Below are positions 63,170 to 64,000 of a DNA stretch of 64,000 nt, one piece after another. Below the pieces are notes generated by a model. That model made no database searches. It saw only the letters and a program-made list of their open reading frames with translations, and was not told the origin of the DNA. The stretch lies in assembly GCA_036897095.1 (NCBI GenBank), contig JAYMSP010000011.1:62001-126000 (forward strand). The letters are read 5' to 3'. The position numbers and the translations under genes are program-made. Position 1 is the stretch's first letter, and each line of letters begins with the position of its first letter. This stretch comes from Plantago elongata (Eukaryota; Streptophyta; Magnoliopsida; Lamiales; Plantaginaceae).

Positions 63170-64000
63170 TCAAGTAGGACCTCTTTTACCATCTTTAACT
63201 TCTACAGAAATCACCACCGGTTGAGCCCGAAACATTCTCAATATGTCATAATCTGAAAAGCCGAGATCCCGAAATGCCTTCAGCTTGAGCTCCCAACTAT
63301 CATCAGACATAGAACAGACCGGACAGCATAATTGAATAAATAGAGGTCCTCTCAACACTCATCTCATCAACCTTGTGAAGTGTGAACACATTTCCTCATG
63401 GTATCCGGATGAATAATGAAGAAATTAGGAAAAGTGCATACAAGGCCATCAATCTGATCCATTGGCACACCACAGGTTTTTAGGAATTTAGGGCAGATTG
63501 ACATGGCATTTGAATGTACATTTTAATAAAATTGTATTTAAAATGAAATTGAAATTGAGATATTTAAAGTGTATTTTAGGTCAAATCAATATTTATCGAG
63601 TCAAATTGAGGTATTTAAATGCCTGGCCAAACAACCTCGATGTTTGGCAAAAGAGTCTTCTCTATATCATAAAAGCGGATGCTCATTTTGTTTAAAGCTT
63701 TTAAACAGATTGGCATTTGATCCCAACATGCGTTTTAAAACTGACAGAGAAATGAAGGTCCGACTTGCTCCACCAAACAGAATTCTTGGATTACTTGCAA
63801 TAATTTGAACAACCTCACTGGCTGAAAATCCCAAGTCCTCAAAAACTTTGAACTTTGGTTTGACTGTTTTTTCAATACATGAAGGAACAGAATCATATTT
63901 CCATCTTACTATTTTTTCCAATCGGGTATTAGAGAATCCCTTCTCTCTGAGGAAGGAAAGATACAGGTCAGCATTTAGTGGATTTTTCATTCGAGGCTTC
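63170..64000 (-). pseudogene. mTERF-family gene copy, frame-disrupted, runs off the window
   Basis: On the minus strand, from 64000: NADLYLSFLREKGFSNTRLEKIVR, KVFEDLGFSASEVVQIIASNPRILF and SVLKRMLGSN. After a frame change come IEKTLLPNIEVV, then a ~120-bp insertion, then CGVPMDQI and HPDTMRKCV. After two more changes come VERTSIYSIMLSGLFYV and SDDSWELKLKAFRDLGFSDYDILRMF. These are repeated mTERF helices; intact members are organelle proteins that bind nucleic acid and act in transcription or splicing. At least three frame changes and an early end (about 63170) suggest a dead copy. The N-terminal part lies outside the window, so it is not certain that no part is expressed. Confidence 0.8.
63505..63623. 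mobile_element. 119-bp palindromic insertion in the mTERF copy (MITE-like)
   Basis: Ends ggcatttgaatgta and, in reverse complement, ggcatttaaatacc. Similarity continues inward (aattgagatattta versus aattgaggtattta). It splits the mTERF similarity between NIEVV and the CGVPM part. No clear target-site duplication was found, so the superfamily is undecided. Confidence 0.6.

Overview
The window is nuclear DNA of a eudicot plant. Genes have several introns with GT/AG borders, the spacers are AT-rich, and MITEs, LINE pieces and a miniature LTR element are scattered between genes. The R1-type NLR with its particular N-terminus points to an asterid, and by family resemblance most likely the Lamiales. 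That placement is an inference from protein appearance, not a search.

Layout. 1-3.6 kb: spacer with a decayed CDK-like kinase fragment. 3.7-5.9 kb (+): pollen-receptor-like LRR kinase, two exons. 5.9-11.3 kb: AT-rich spacer. 11.3-13.2 kb (+): single-exon EXO70 exocyst subunit, D-clade-like. 15.8-18.4 kb (-): single-exon CC-NB-LRR resistance protein. 20.0-23.6 kb (-): five-exon GOST/TMEM87-type seven-transmembrane Golgi protein. 25.7-29.2 kb (-): five-exon LSM1. 30.5-31.9 kb (-): five-exon LAZY/DRO1-type gravitropism protein whose first exon codes for only two residues. 34.05 kb (+): tRNA-Leu(CAG) with an altered T-loop, followed by a degenerate tandem array built around the tRNA tail. 36.1-36.8 kb: a TRIM-like miniature LTR element, with a solo LTR of the same family at 38.3 kb. 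38.8-44.6 kb (+): nine-exon TraB-family protein with one GC-AG intron. 45.3-62.2 kb: three class III peroxidase genes, one on the minus strand and two on the plus strand that lie in a ~2 kb segmental duplication. Between the peroxidases lie LINE remnants, an 18-bp-period minisatellite and a DNA-transposon-like ORF remnant. 63.2-64.0 kb (-): a frame-disrupted mTERF copy running off the window end.

The genes do not form a pathway. They are ordinary neighbours in a plant chromosome: secretion (EXO70), mRNA decay (LSM1), organelle contact/mitophagy (TraB), immunity (NLR), tip growth (PRK), gravitropism (LAZY) and cell-wall oxidation (peroxidases). I saw no wholly new system. The most unusual structures are the tRNA-tail tandem array, the duplicated peroxidase cassettes with conserved promoters, the codon-length minisatellite and several strong GC-rich hairpins. 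Exon borders were set by hand from splice sites and reading-frame continuity; every multi-exon model sums to an open frame.
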